This document shows, one piece after another, positions 1 to 5,265 of a stretch of 5,265 nt of DNA. The position numbers and the translations under genes are program-made. The DNA is from Planctomycetaceae bacterium (GTDB taxonomy: Bacteria > Planctomycetota > Planctomycetia > Pirellulales > PALSA-1355). Position 1 is the first letter of the stretch, and every line of letters begins with the position of its first letter. The notes below the pieces were generated by a model that did no database searches, had not been told where the DNA came from, and saw only the letters and a list, made by a program, of their open reading frames with translations. Location of the stretch: positions 1 to 5,265 of the forward strand of contig SXHT01000112.1 in NCBI GenBank assembly GCA_005773095.1, given 5' to 3'.

Positions 1-1329
1 CTTGTAGTAGCCATTGGGCAACCGAACGGCCAGGTCGCCCGAGTGCAGCCAGCCGTCGGCGTCGATCGCGGCGGCGGTGGCCTGCGGGTTCTTGTAGTAC
101 CCAAGCATCACCACGTGGCCGCGGCTGCACAATTCGCCCTGCTCGTTATCACCGAGCGCGGCGCCGGTCGCGGGATCGATCACCTTGACTTCGATCCCGG
201 GAATCGGACGCCCCACGGTCTCGACACGCAAATGAATTGGGTCGTCGAACCGCGTTTGCGTCACAATCGGCGAGGCTTCGGTCTGGCCGTAGCCGATCGT
301 CACCTCTTTGGCCCCCATCCGATCGACCACTTGCCGCATGACTTCGATCGGACAAGGACTGCCGGCCATGGTGCCCGTGCGCAGCGAGGTCAGGTCTCGC
401 CCCGAAAATGTGGGATCCTGCAACTCGGCGATAAACATCGTGGGCACGCCGTACAGACAGCTGGCTCGCTCGCGTTCAATGGCGTCGAGCGTGGCGGTGG
501 GGTTGAACGTTTCGGCCGGCACGATCATCGCCGCCCCGTGCGTTGCGGCCATCAGCGTGCCCAACACACAGCCAAAACAGTGATAAAACGGCACCGGAAT
601 GCACATTCGGTCCTCCGCCGTAAGCCGCAAGCAACTGCCGCTATAGAACACGTTCAAGAGCAGGTTGCGGTGGCTCAGCGTGGCGGCTTTCGGGAAGCCC
701 GTGGTGCCGGATGTGTATTGAATGTTGATCGCATCCGATGGTTTCAGCACGGCGCTAGCCGCTTCGAGTGATTCCTGCGAGATGGAGTCGCATCGCTCAT
801 AGAGCTCATCAAACGTAATGCCGCCGGAAAGGGCGGACTCGTCGATCGCCAGCACCCAACGCAGTTTTGGAAAATGCGATGATTGAATCTGCCCCGGAAT
901 AGCGCCGGCAAGCTCCGGGCAAACTTCGTTCAGCATCGCGTAATAATCCGACGACTTGAATCGCGGCACCAGCACCAGTGCCACCGCGTCGCTCTGCTCC
1001 AGCACGTACTTCAGCTCGAACGGCCGGTAAGCCGGATTGATCGTCACCAGCACCGCGCCGATCCGCGCAGTCGCGAACTGCAGCACGACCCATTCAGGCA
1101 CGTTTGTCGCCCAAATGGCCACGTGTTCGCCTCGCTGGATGCCGATCGCCAACAGCCCGCGCGCCGCTCGATCGACCCGTTCGGCAAAATCGCGGTAGCT
1201 CCAGCGCAGATTGAGTTGTGGAAAGACCAGGGCATCGCGGTGCCCATGCTCGCCAACTGTTCGGGCCAGCGCCTGAGGGATTGTCAGCCCATCGACCCAC
1301 GGTTTTTCAATTGACCTGGTGCCTTCCAT
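1..1329 (-). CDS. Acyl-CoA synthetase, AMP-binding (ANL) superfamily, 3' end off window
   Basis: Predicted to activate a carboxylic acid, probably a medium- or long-chain fatty acid, to acyl-AMP and then acyl-CoA in the cytoplasm. I translated 443 codons, open to the left edge. The ATP-binding P-loop is YTSGTTGFPKAATLSH (residues 205-220), the A5 motif is YGQTEASP (347-354), and GWLHSGDLA (426-434) carries the ribose-binding Asp432. The sequence ends just before the expected hinge motif, so roughly the last 100 residues, including the C-terminal catalytic lysine, lie outside. The P-loop has Ala where many relatives have Gly (PKA rather than PKG); I recall this as common in FadD/ACSF2-like enzymes, so it is not read as a defect. 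The ATG at 1327-1329 lies 13 bases after the lptF stop on the same strand, so co-transcription is likely. No Shine-Dalgarno sequence is visible before it. Superfamily is near certain; chain-length specificity is unknown. Confidence 0.93.
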   Translation of the reverse strand, partial: MEGTRSIEKPWVDGLTIPQALARTVGEHGHRDALVFPQLNLRWSYRDFAERVDRAARGLLAIGIQRGEHVAIWATNVPEWVVLQFATARIGAVLVTINPAYRPFELKYVLEQSDAVALVLVPRFKSSDYYAMLNEVCPELAGAIPGQIQSSHFPKLRWVLAIDESALSGGITFDELYERCDSISQESLEAASAVLKPSDAINIQYTSGTTGFPKAATLSHRNLLLNVFYSGSCLRLTAEDRMCIPVPFYHCFGCVLGTLMAATHGAAMIVPAETFNPTATLDAIERERASCLYGVPTMFIAELQDPTFSGRDLTSLRTGTMAGSPCPIEVMRQVVDRMGAKEVTIGYGQTEASPIVTQTRFDDPIHLRVETVGRPIPGIEVKVIDPATGAALGDNEQGELCSRGHVVMLGYYKNPQATAAAIDADGWLHSGDLAVRLPNGYYK

Positions 1330-1342
1330 GGAGGCATTGTAC

Positions 1343-2485
1343 TTATTCTCGCAGCGGATCGGAAACGGCAGCGGCCCAGGGCACGAAGATCATCAGCGGC
1401 AACCACGCGGCAAAGGCCGGCGAGACGAAGTCGAAATAGTTGGCGCCCAAGAACTGGCTACCCAGCACTACGCTCATAAAGATCACCACCACGCCTACAC
1501 AAAGGCCAATGGCCAAGAACATGTTGCGGTTCTCGCGAGACAAAATCAGCGGCAGGCCCAGAAAAAGCAGCGTCACGTCGAGCAATGGCTGCACCACGCG
1601 GCTGTGGATGGCCACACGCGCATTCTCACCGTAGTCTAGACTGGGATTTTCCAGGGACTTCTTTAATTCCCAGGTGGAGCTGAGTTTTCGCCAGGTGCCG
1701 CCCGCCGCCAGCTGCTCAAAGCTCACCCCGCTGACGACGAAACATTCGTCCGGCTTGAGCCAGGTTTCGTCATGCGGTGTCAGAATAACCGGCTTGCCGC
1801 CGAGCGTCAGCGACTTCTCGTTTTCCAGCCCCGCCGGCTGCTCGACTTCGGTCAGCAAATAGCCTCCGGGCTTGCCATCTTCGGGCGGAAGGTAGTATGC
1901 ATTCTTGGCGACCAGCTTCCGGCCGTAGCGATCGAGTGCCGTCGGCAAAACGAATCTCGGCTCGCTGATGCGTTGCTTGTTGGCGTAGGTGGAGTTGCCG
2001 TCCAGGAGCACGTCGGTTTCCAAGTCGCGAATCAAGGTCATCTTGCGGGCACTGGCGCCGCCCAGGTCTTGAGCGTTGTACGCCAGATGCTCGCGGCAGC
2101 GCGGGATTACCAATTCACGATTCGCGGCACTCAAGGCGGCGATTGCGACGACCGCGATCAGCACCGGCCGCACGACACGGCCTTTGGGAACTCCGGCCGC
2201 TTGCAATGCGGTCAGTTCGTTGTGCCGCTGAATCCACGTGACCGTGAACATCGCGGAGATCAACGTCAATACACCACTGGTCGCCTCGAAGAATGACACC
2301 GCCCGATAAGCGTAGTATTGCCCCATCACTGCCAGCACACTGGCGTGTTTAAGCTTCGCGTACTCAATGAACTCCTCCAGATTGCCGAAGCCATCGATTA
2401 CAATATAGAGCCCCGTCAGGCTCGCGAAACAGATCAGGAAGACCTGCATGAACTGCCGGAGCATGTAGCGATCGATGATCCGCAT
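1343..2485 (-). CDS. LptF/LptG-family permease (lipopolysaccharide export, YjgP/YjgQ)
   Basis: Inner-membrane permease subunit of the type that, with the ATPase LptB, extracts lipopolysaccharide from the inner membrane and passes it to the periplasmic bridge. It has 380 residues, close to the 360-366 of E. coli LptF and LptG. It opens with MRIIDRYMLRQF, typical of the family. Predicted membrane helices lie near residues 11-31, 63-85, 104-124, 296-316, 321-342 and 350-374. The soluble stretch from about 125 to 295 matches the periplasmic beta-jellyroll position. HNELTALQAAG (88-98) after helix 2 resembles the cytoplasmic segment that contacts LptB. I cannot decide between LptF and LptG, and neither a second permease nor lptB is in the window, so no symbol is given. 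The ATG fits the family N-terminus, although no Shine-Dalgarno sequence precedes it. It is the first gene of a leftward pair with the acyl-CoA synthetase and is divergent from comF. Confidence 0.93.
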   Translation of the reverse strand: MRIIDRYMLRQFMQVFLICFASLTGLYIVIDGFGNLEEFIEYAKLKHASVLAVMGQYYAYRAVSFFEATSGVLTLISAMFTVTWIQRHNELTALQAAGVPKGRVVRPVLIAVVAIAALSAANRELVIPRCREHLAYNAQDLGGASARKMTLIRDLETDVLLDGNSTYANKQRISEPRFVLPTALDRYGRKLVAKNAYYLPPEDGKPGGYLLTEVEQPAGLENEKSLTLGGKPVILTPHDETWLKPDECFVVSGVSFEQLAAGGTWRKLSSTWELKKSLENPSLDYGENARVAIHSRVVQPLLDVTLLFLGLPLILSRENRNMFLAIGLCVGVVVIFMSVVLGSQFLGANYFDFVSPAFAAWLPLMIFVPWAAAVSDPLRE

Positions 2486-2494
2486 CGGAGCAGG

Positions 2495-2522
2495 GGGTCA
2501 TGAGTCAGAGATCACAAGTCAG
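2495..2522 (+). repeat. Degenerate heptamer array, 4 units, upstream of comF
   Basis: Four adjacent seven-base units begin at 2495, 2502, 2509 and 2516. The second (GAGTCAG) and fourth (AAGTCAG) are closest to the shared pattern RRGTCRG. The first ends in CAT and the third has ATCAC in place of GTCAG. The array sits 10 bases upstream of the leftward lptF-like start codon. Its pattern reappears in the same orientation after comF. The unit period is directly visible; function is unknown. Confidence 0.5.
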
Positions 2523-2619
2523 GCGGGCACGATGCCGCCGACCGTTTGCGGCTGAGCGAAGCTTGCTTGCTACCGGAGCGAAGGATAGGCTAACCGCTTG
2601 TGCGCGGTCAAGATGGGTC

Positions 2620-2623
2620 GAGG
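2620..2623 (+). promoter_or_regulatory. Candidate Shine-Dalgarno sequence of comF
   Basis: GAGG lies seven bases before the ATG at 2631-2633. It is the main reason for preferring that start over the in-frame ATG at 2613, which has only GCGCGGTCAAG before it, or the TTG at 2598. The motif is only four bases long, so the choice is tentative. Confidence 0.4.
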
Positions 2624-2630
2624 CGTCGCG

Positions 2631-3425
2631 ATGGCATTCGCAACAGACACAGGCAAGCTAGCGGCGGTCAGCAGGGCCATTCTCGATGTTTCGTGGCGAC
2701 GGCTCCTCTGTGCCGCGACCGATGTGCTGTTCCCGCCTGCCTGCGTGAACTGCGCCAATGGCATCGAGGCGCCAGACGACACGATTCAGCTTTGCCCCCC
2801 ATGTCGCCGCGCGTTTGTCGATCCCACGCCGCCTTGCCGCTTCTGCGGCGCCGATCTTGCCGAAGGGATCAACCCCGACGGTCGCTGCGGCCGCTGTCGC
2901 GGCGTGCGATTCAGGTTCTCCGCGATTGTGCGGCTTGGCAAATATGAGGGGGGATTGCAACCCGCCATTCTGCGCGCCAAGCAAAGCATCAACGTGGCGA
3001 TTGCAATCCACCTGGGCCGGCTGTTGGCGGAAGTTCGCTACGAGGAACTCGCCCGGCTTGGCGCCGACGCCGTGATCGCGGCGCCGGCGTTCTGGACGCG
3101 CCAGGGCAAGCACGGCCACAAGTCCGCTGATGTCCTGGCAATGGAGGTGGCGCACCGGCTGCGGCTGCCCATTGCCGAACACCTGGTCGTCCGCACACGG
3201 GCCACTCGTCCCCAGGCAGAACTGACGCCGCCCCAGCGACGAAATAATGTCCGCAACGCCTTTGCCGTGCGGCCTCATCGCGATCTGCCTGGCGCCAAGA
3301 TACTGTTGGTCGACGACGTGCTAACCACCGGATCAACGGCAAACGAAGTAGCCAAGGCTCTTCTCAAGGCCGGCGCAGAATCGGTTGACGTCGCGGTCTT
3401 GGCGCGGACGGTCGGCGGCAAGTAG
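2631..3425 (+). CDS. comF: ComF-family phosphoribosyltransferase-like protein
   Basis: Member of the ComF/GntX family, cytoplasmic proteins with a phosphoribosyltransferase fold linked to natural transformation and DNA processing; the exact reaction is not settled for the family. From this start it has 264 residues, slightly longer than the usual 220-240 because of an N-terminal extension before VLFPPACVNC. Four CxxC pairs (Cys38/41, 55/58, 69/72, 86/89) form the expected zinc-ribbon part. RTRATRPQAELTPPQRR (188-204) is the family's central signature, and LLVDDVLTTGST (225-236) is the PRPP-binding loop. The segment where many ComF proteins read RGFNQ is HGHKS here (161-165). In-frame starts at 2613 (ATG) and 2598 (TTG) would add 6 or 11 residues. 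hemC follows 96 bases downstream on the same strand, so co-transcription is possible but not shown. Other competence genes are not in the window, so a role in DNA uptake is inferred from family only. Confidence 0.92.
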   Translation: MAFATDTGKLAAVSRAILDVSWRRLLCAATDVLFPPACVNCANGIEAPDDTIQLCPPCRRAFVDPTPPCRFCGADLAEGINPDGRCGRCRGVRFRFSAIVRLGKYEGGLQPAILRAKQSINVAIAIHLGRLLAEVRYEELARLGADAVIAAPAFWTRQGKHGHKSADVLAMEVAHRLRLPIAEHLVVRTRATRPQAELTPPQRRNNVRNAFAVRPHRDLPGAKILLVDDVLTTGSTANEVAKALLKAGAESVDVAVLARTVGGK

Positions 3426-3428
3426 CCG

Positions 3429-3456
3429 GAATCGGAGGTCGGAAGCCAGGCGTCGG
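3429..3456 (+). repeat. Degenerate heptamer array, 4 units, downstream of comF
   Basis: Four adjacent seven-base units begin at 3429, 3436, 3443 and 3450. AGGTCGG (3436) is closest to the pattern RRGTCRG, the others differing by one or two bases. The array begins three bases after the comF stop codon. It has the same unit length, copy number, orientation and near-consensus as the array upstream of comF. Confidence 0.45.
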
Positions 3457-3521
3457 GAAACCACAATCCCCCCAGCGAGTCACCTGTAAACTAACTCCGG
3501 CACGCCAAACCCTTCTCCACC
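3457..3521 (+). promoter_or_regulatory. Leader region of hemC, no clear promoter
   Basis: The stretch before hemC holds a possible -10 element, TAAACT (3487-3492, four of six consensus bases), but no matching -35 element 16-18 bases upstream. The bases just before the ATG are pyrimidine-rich (CCCTTCTCCACC) and contain no Shine-Dalgarno sequence. hemC may have its own promoter here or be read from comF. Confidence 0.25.
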
Positions 3522-4463
3522 ATGACAATCCGACTTGGAACCCGTGCCAGTGCCTTGGCCCAATGGCAAGCCGAGTGGGTGGCCGCTCGCCTCCGAGAGC
3601 GTGGCCACGAAGTCGAGCTTGTCCTGATCACCACGCATGGCGATACGACCCAGGGGCCGATTTCCAAATCCAATCCAGGCGCGCCCATCGGCGGACCTGG
3701 CTCAGTCGGCGTATTTACCAAAGAATTGCAACGTGCCCTGCTCGACAAGCAAATCGATCTGGCCGTCCACAGTCTCAAAGACCTGCCGACCGACGCAATC
3801 GAGGGTCTTACGCTCGCCGCCGTGCCACAACGCGAAAGCCCGTTCGACGTCCTCGTCAGCCGTTCGGGATTGAAACTTGAAGAACTTCCCCCAGGCGCCA
3901 CGATTGGCACAGGTAGTCTGCGCCGCCGCGCACAACTGCTCTACTTCCGACCCGATTTGCGCATGGCCGACATTCGTGGCAACGTCGATAGCCGGCTGGG
4001 CAAACTCCGTGAAGGCAGGTATGACGCACTCGTGCTGGCTGAAGCGGGTTTGAATCGGCTCGGATTCTCCGACCAAATCACGCAAATTTTCTCCCCCGAG
4101 ATGATGCTTCCAGCCGTTGGACAAGGCGCGCTGGGCCTGGAAACCCGCGATGCCGACCGATTTACCATGGAGGTGGTCGGCGGTCTGGACCACCCGGCGA
4201 CGAGACATGCCGTTCTGGCCGAGCGCTCGTTGCTCTTTGCACTTGCCGGCGGATGCCTCGCTCCGATCGGTGCACTGGCTACCGTGGATGCCGCCGGCTC
4301 GCTGTCGCTGCGCGCGACCGTATTGGCGGCCGACGGCCGAACGCGGATTGTCGCGTCGGGAGAGTCGGCCGACACGGAATGGGACACGCTCGCGGTTTCC
4401 GTTGCTGGCGAGCTTCTGCGCCAAGGATCCGTTCGACTGATCGAAAAGTCGCGCCAGGGCTGA
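3522..4463 (+). CDS. hemC: Hydroxymethylbilane synthase (porphobilinogen deaminase)
   Basis: Cytoplasmic enzyme that joins four porphobilinogen molecules into hydroxymethylbilane, the linear tetrapyrrole precursor of uroporphyrinogen III, on the way to haem. It has 313 residues, the same as E. coli HemC. The N-terminus TIRLGTRASALAQWQA fits the family directly after the ATG, so the start is secure despite the absence of a Shine-Dalgarno sequence. HSLKDLPT (83-90) contains the catalytic aspartate (Asp87). GTGSLRRRAQLL (129-140) supplies the arginines that bind substrate carboxylates, and RGNVDSRL (152-159) and LPAVGQGALG (196-205) are typical. Cys245 in AGGCLAPIG is the attachment site of the dipyrromethane cofactor. 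Residues 42-62 are about eight longer than in E. coli HemC and fall in the loop over the active site. The usual partner hemD is not downstream; the next gene is convergent and unrelated. Confidence 0.97.
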   Translation: MTIRLGTRASALAQWQAEWVAARLRERGHEVELVLITTHGDTTQGPISKSNPGAPIGGPGSVGVFTKELQRALLDKQIDLAVHSLKDLPTDAIEGLTLAAVPQRESPFDVLVSRSGLKLEELPPGATIGTGSLRRRAQLLYFRPDLRMADIRGNVDSRLGKLREGRYDALVLAEAGLNRLGFSDQITQIFSPEMMLPAVGQGALGLETRDADRFTMEVVGGLDHPATRHAVLAERSLLFALAGGCLAPIGALATVDAAGSLSLRATVLAADGRTRIVASGESADTEWDTLAVSVAGELLRQGSVRLIEKSRQG

Positions 4464-4517
4464 GACGGTGATTCTCTGCACCAATTATTTCCTCGACCAC
4501 GGCCCAGGAGCTTGTGG

Positions 4518-4655
4518 GGTAACCGTTCACGGTCCGGGGACTGGCCCATTTTCCCGGCGAATTCGCCAGAGGCGCATCGTTCTCTCGGGAGGTTTTCCAA
4601 CGTGGTTCCCGGGAAAATGTGCCTGTCCTCGTGTCTTGGCCCGTGAACGGTTACC
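4518..4655. repeat. Long nested inverted repeat between hemC and the shell gene
   Basis: The outer arms are perfect: GGTAACCGTTCACGG at 4518-4532 and its reverse complement at 4641-4655. Inside them 4538-4557 pairs with 4609-4628 at 18 of 20 positions, including an uninterrupted CATTTTCCCGG. The two stems are separated by 5 bases on the left and 12 on the right. The 51-base centre (4558-4608) has no obvious gene. The right end coincides with the last base of the shell gene's stop codon; the left end is 54 bases past the hemC stop. No target-site duplication and no T-run are visible. It could be a MITE- or REPIN-like non-autonomous element, or a structure that ends transcription from both convergent genes. 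Symmetry is certain, identity is not. Confidence 0.8.
4556..4567. repeat. Perfect 12-base palindrome within the inverted repeat
   Basis: GGCGAATTCGCC is fully self-complementary. It overlaps the inner end of the left arm by two bases. A second palindrome, TTCCCGGGAA (4606-4615), lies at the start of the right arm. They may be protein-binding sites or simply part of the element's folded structure. Confidence 0.6.
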
Positions 4656-5257
4656 TAAGCCGGCAACAGCGCCGTGAGTTCCGGGTGCGGGCGCGGGATC
4701 ACGTCGGCCATGATCAACTTGCCGCCGAGACTTTCGACCGCCGCCTTACCCGATGCGATCGCGGCTTGAACGGCGGCCACGTCGCCGCGCACCATGATCG
4801 TCACGTACGCGGCGCCGATTTTTTCTTTTCCCACCAGCGTCACCGAGGCGCTCTTGAGCATCTCGTCGGTCGCATGCAGCGCGGCGACCAGTCCTTGAGT
4901 TTCCAATAAACCGAGGGCATCTGAATTCGACATGGGTTTCTCCCGAGGTACACGGGCGTCGAACACGCCCAAAAGCGGACTAAGAACGGGTTTGGATCTG
5001 GCCAGTTTGCTCACCGCTTCGAGCGGCCGAGGCAGGACGGAAAAAAAGGCGGTGGTTCCGAGCGATCTTCCCAGCGCGGCGCCTTGTTCGGCTGCCTCAC
5101 GCACGGCGGCGGCACTGCCGACCAGTTTGATACATTGCTCAGCGCCGTCGGTACTCTCGATCCCGATGATCGTGACCCCAGCCGACTTGGCGCAGCGGTC
5201 GGCAACCACAAACGCGGGGCAGAGATTGCCGATTTCAAGAAGTGCAAGAGAGTCCAT
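4655..5257 (-). CDS. Tandem-domain bacterial microcompartment shell protein (BMC-T-like)
   Basis: Structural protein of a microcompartment shell, which encloses enzymes in the cytoplasm. Its 200 residues hold two BMC domains: a divergent one at about 2-85 and a canonical one at about 112-200. The second has DALGLLETQGLVAAL, the pore segment KIGAA (146-150) and IPRPHPEL near the end. In the first, LPRPLEAV and the strand VTIIGIE align, but the pore segment reads STDGA (35-39), with Cys13, Cys22 and Cys42. The joining segment (86-108) has no stop. Tandem proteins of this length normally form trimers that mimic hexamers. Residue 109 is a methionine with an SD-like sequence before it, so a 92-residue single-domain product is also possible. 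Only eight bases precede the first ATG in the window, so an upstream in-frame start cannot be excluded. The gene is convergent with hemC and is probably the end of a locus lying to the right. Confidence 0.88.
   Translation of the reverse strand: MDSLALLEIGNLCPAFVVADRCAKSAGVTIIGIESTDGAEQCIKLVGSAAAVREAAEQGAALGRSLGTTAFFSVLPRPLEAVSKLARSKPVLSPLLGVFDARVPREKPMSNSDALGLLETQGLVAALHATDEMLKSASVTLVGKEKIGAAYVTIMVRGDVAAVQAAIASGKAAVESLGGKLIMADVIPRPHPELTALLPA
4931..4944 (-). promoter_or_regulatory. Internal ribosome-binding site and start codon in the shell gene
   Basis: On the minus strand GGGAG (4944-4940) is followed by six bases and an ATG (4933-4931) in the frame of the shell gene. The ATG is codon 109 and begins a segment of 92 residues, the usual size of a single-domain (BMC-H) shell protein. 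The spacing is good for initiation, and the motif is the clearest Shine-Dalgarno-like sequence at any plausible start in the window. Use of this start is inferred. Confidence 0.45.
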
Positions 5258-5265
5258 GGTCGCGC

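Larger units (their letters stand above)
2486..2630. promoter_or_regulatory. Divergent intergenic region between lptF-like gene and comF
   Basis: This stretch must hold the promoters for both directions, but I see no strong one. The best rightward candidate is weak: TTGCTT (2563-2568), a 17-base spacer, then TAGGCT (2586-2591), each matching three of six consensus bases. Other structure includes a small hairpin at 2522-2539 (seven base pairs, one bulged G, loop CGA) and a direct repeat of GAGCGAAG at 2554-2561 and 2576-2583, 22 bases apart. A heptamer array at 2495-2522 is listed separately. The right boundary depends on the comF start chosen. Confidence 0.4.

Noticed and set aside
43..771. 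242-codon rightward open frame opposite the acyl-CoA synthetase
   Set aside because: It lies wholly antisense to a gene with clear catalytic motifs, has no recognisable domain, and such frames are expected in high-G+C DNA.
1772..2296. 174-codon rightward open frame opposite the permease gene
   Set aside because: Antisense shadow of the LptF/LptG gene; rich in Arg and Gln with no family features.
2522..2539. Hairpin in the divergent intergenic region as a riboswitch or attenuator
   Set aside because: Only seven base pairs with a bulge, no alternative pairing partner and no known aptamer pattern.
2658..3278. 206-codon leftward open frame opposite comF
   Set aside because: Overlaps the zinc and signature segments of comF in antisense and shows no protein-family features.
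3702..4484. 260-codon leftward open frame opposite hemC
   Set aside because: The sense strand encodes all HemC catalytic residues; the antisense product has no recognisable motif.
4518..4655. Intrinsic (Rho-independent) terminator for hemC or the shell gene
   Set aside because: The stem is strong, but neither strand has a T-run after it and the loop is far too long for a standard terminator; kept only as a repeat.
4468..4677. 69-codon rightward frame from a GTG across the hemC-shell gap
   Set aside because: It is largely made of the inverted repeat and runs into the 3' end of the shell gene on the opposite strand; no ribosome-binding site or family resemblance.
1..5265. CRISPR array, tRNA or rRNA gene, or complete insertion sequence
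   Set aside because: No regularly spaced identical repeats, no tRNA-like cloverleaf or rRNA sequence that I recognise, and no transposase frame was found on either strand.

Overview
The window (about 60% G+C by eye) looks like chromosomal DNA of a planctomycete or a close relative. The evidence is the combination of an LptF/LptG-family outer-membrane permease, a bacterial microcompartment (BMC) shell protein and high G+C. Most gene starts also lack a recognisable Shine-Dalgarno (SD) sequence. No phylogenetic marker was searched, so this assignment is an inference.

Layout. Two genes read leftward from the first intergenic region: an LptF/LptG permease (1343-2485) and, 13 bases downstream, an acyl-CoA synthetase of the AMP-binding superfamily (1-1329). 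The synthetase runs off the left edge and lacks its C-terminal subdomain. A divergent intergenic region separates them from two rightward genes, a ComF-family phosphoribosyltransferase (2631-3425) and hemC, hydroxymethylbilane synthase (3522-4463). hemC converges on a leftward gene of 200 codons (4655-5257) that carries two BMC shell domains in tandem. The 191-base gap between hemC and the shell gene is mostly filled by a long nested inverted repeat (4518-4655), whose right end touches the shell gene's stop codon.

Functions. The genes do not form one pathway. The permease belongs to lipopolysaccharide export, and the synthetase activates a fatty or other carboxylic acid; their tight spacing suggests co-transcription. 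ComF and HemC are housekeeping-type genes for DNA uptake or repair and for tetrapyrrole synthesis. The shell protein is probably the last gene of a microcompartment locus that continues beyond the right edge.

Most notable non-gene signals: an SD-like GGGAG and ATG at exactly the start of the second BMC domain, which could let one gene yield both a tandem and a single-domain shell protein; the nested inverted repeat; and two short arrays of a degenerate seven-base unit, one on each side of comF. Apart from these the region looks ordinary.
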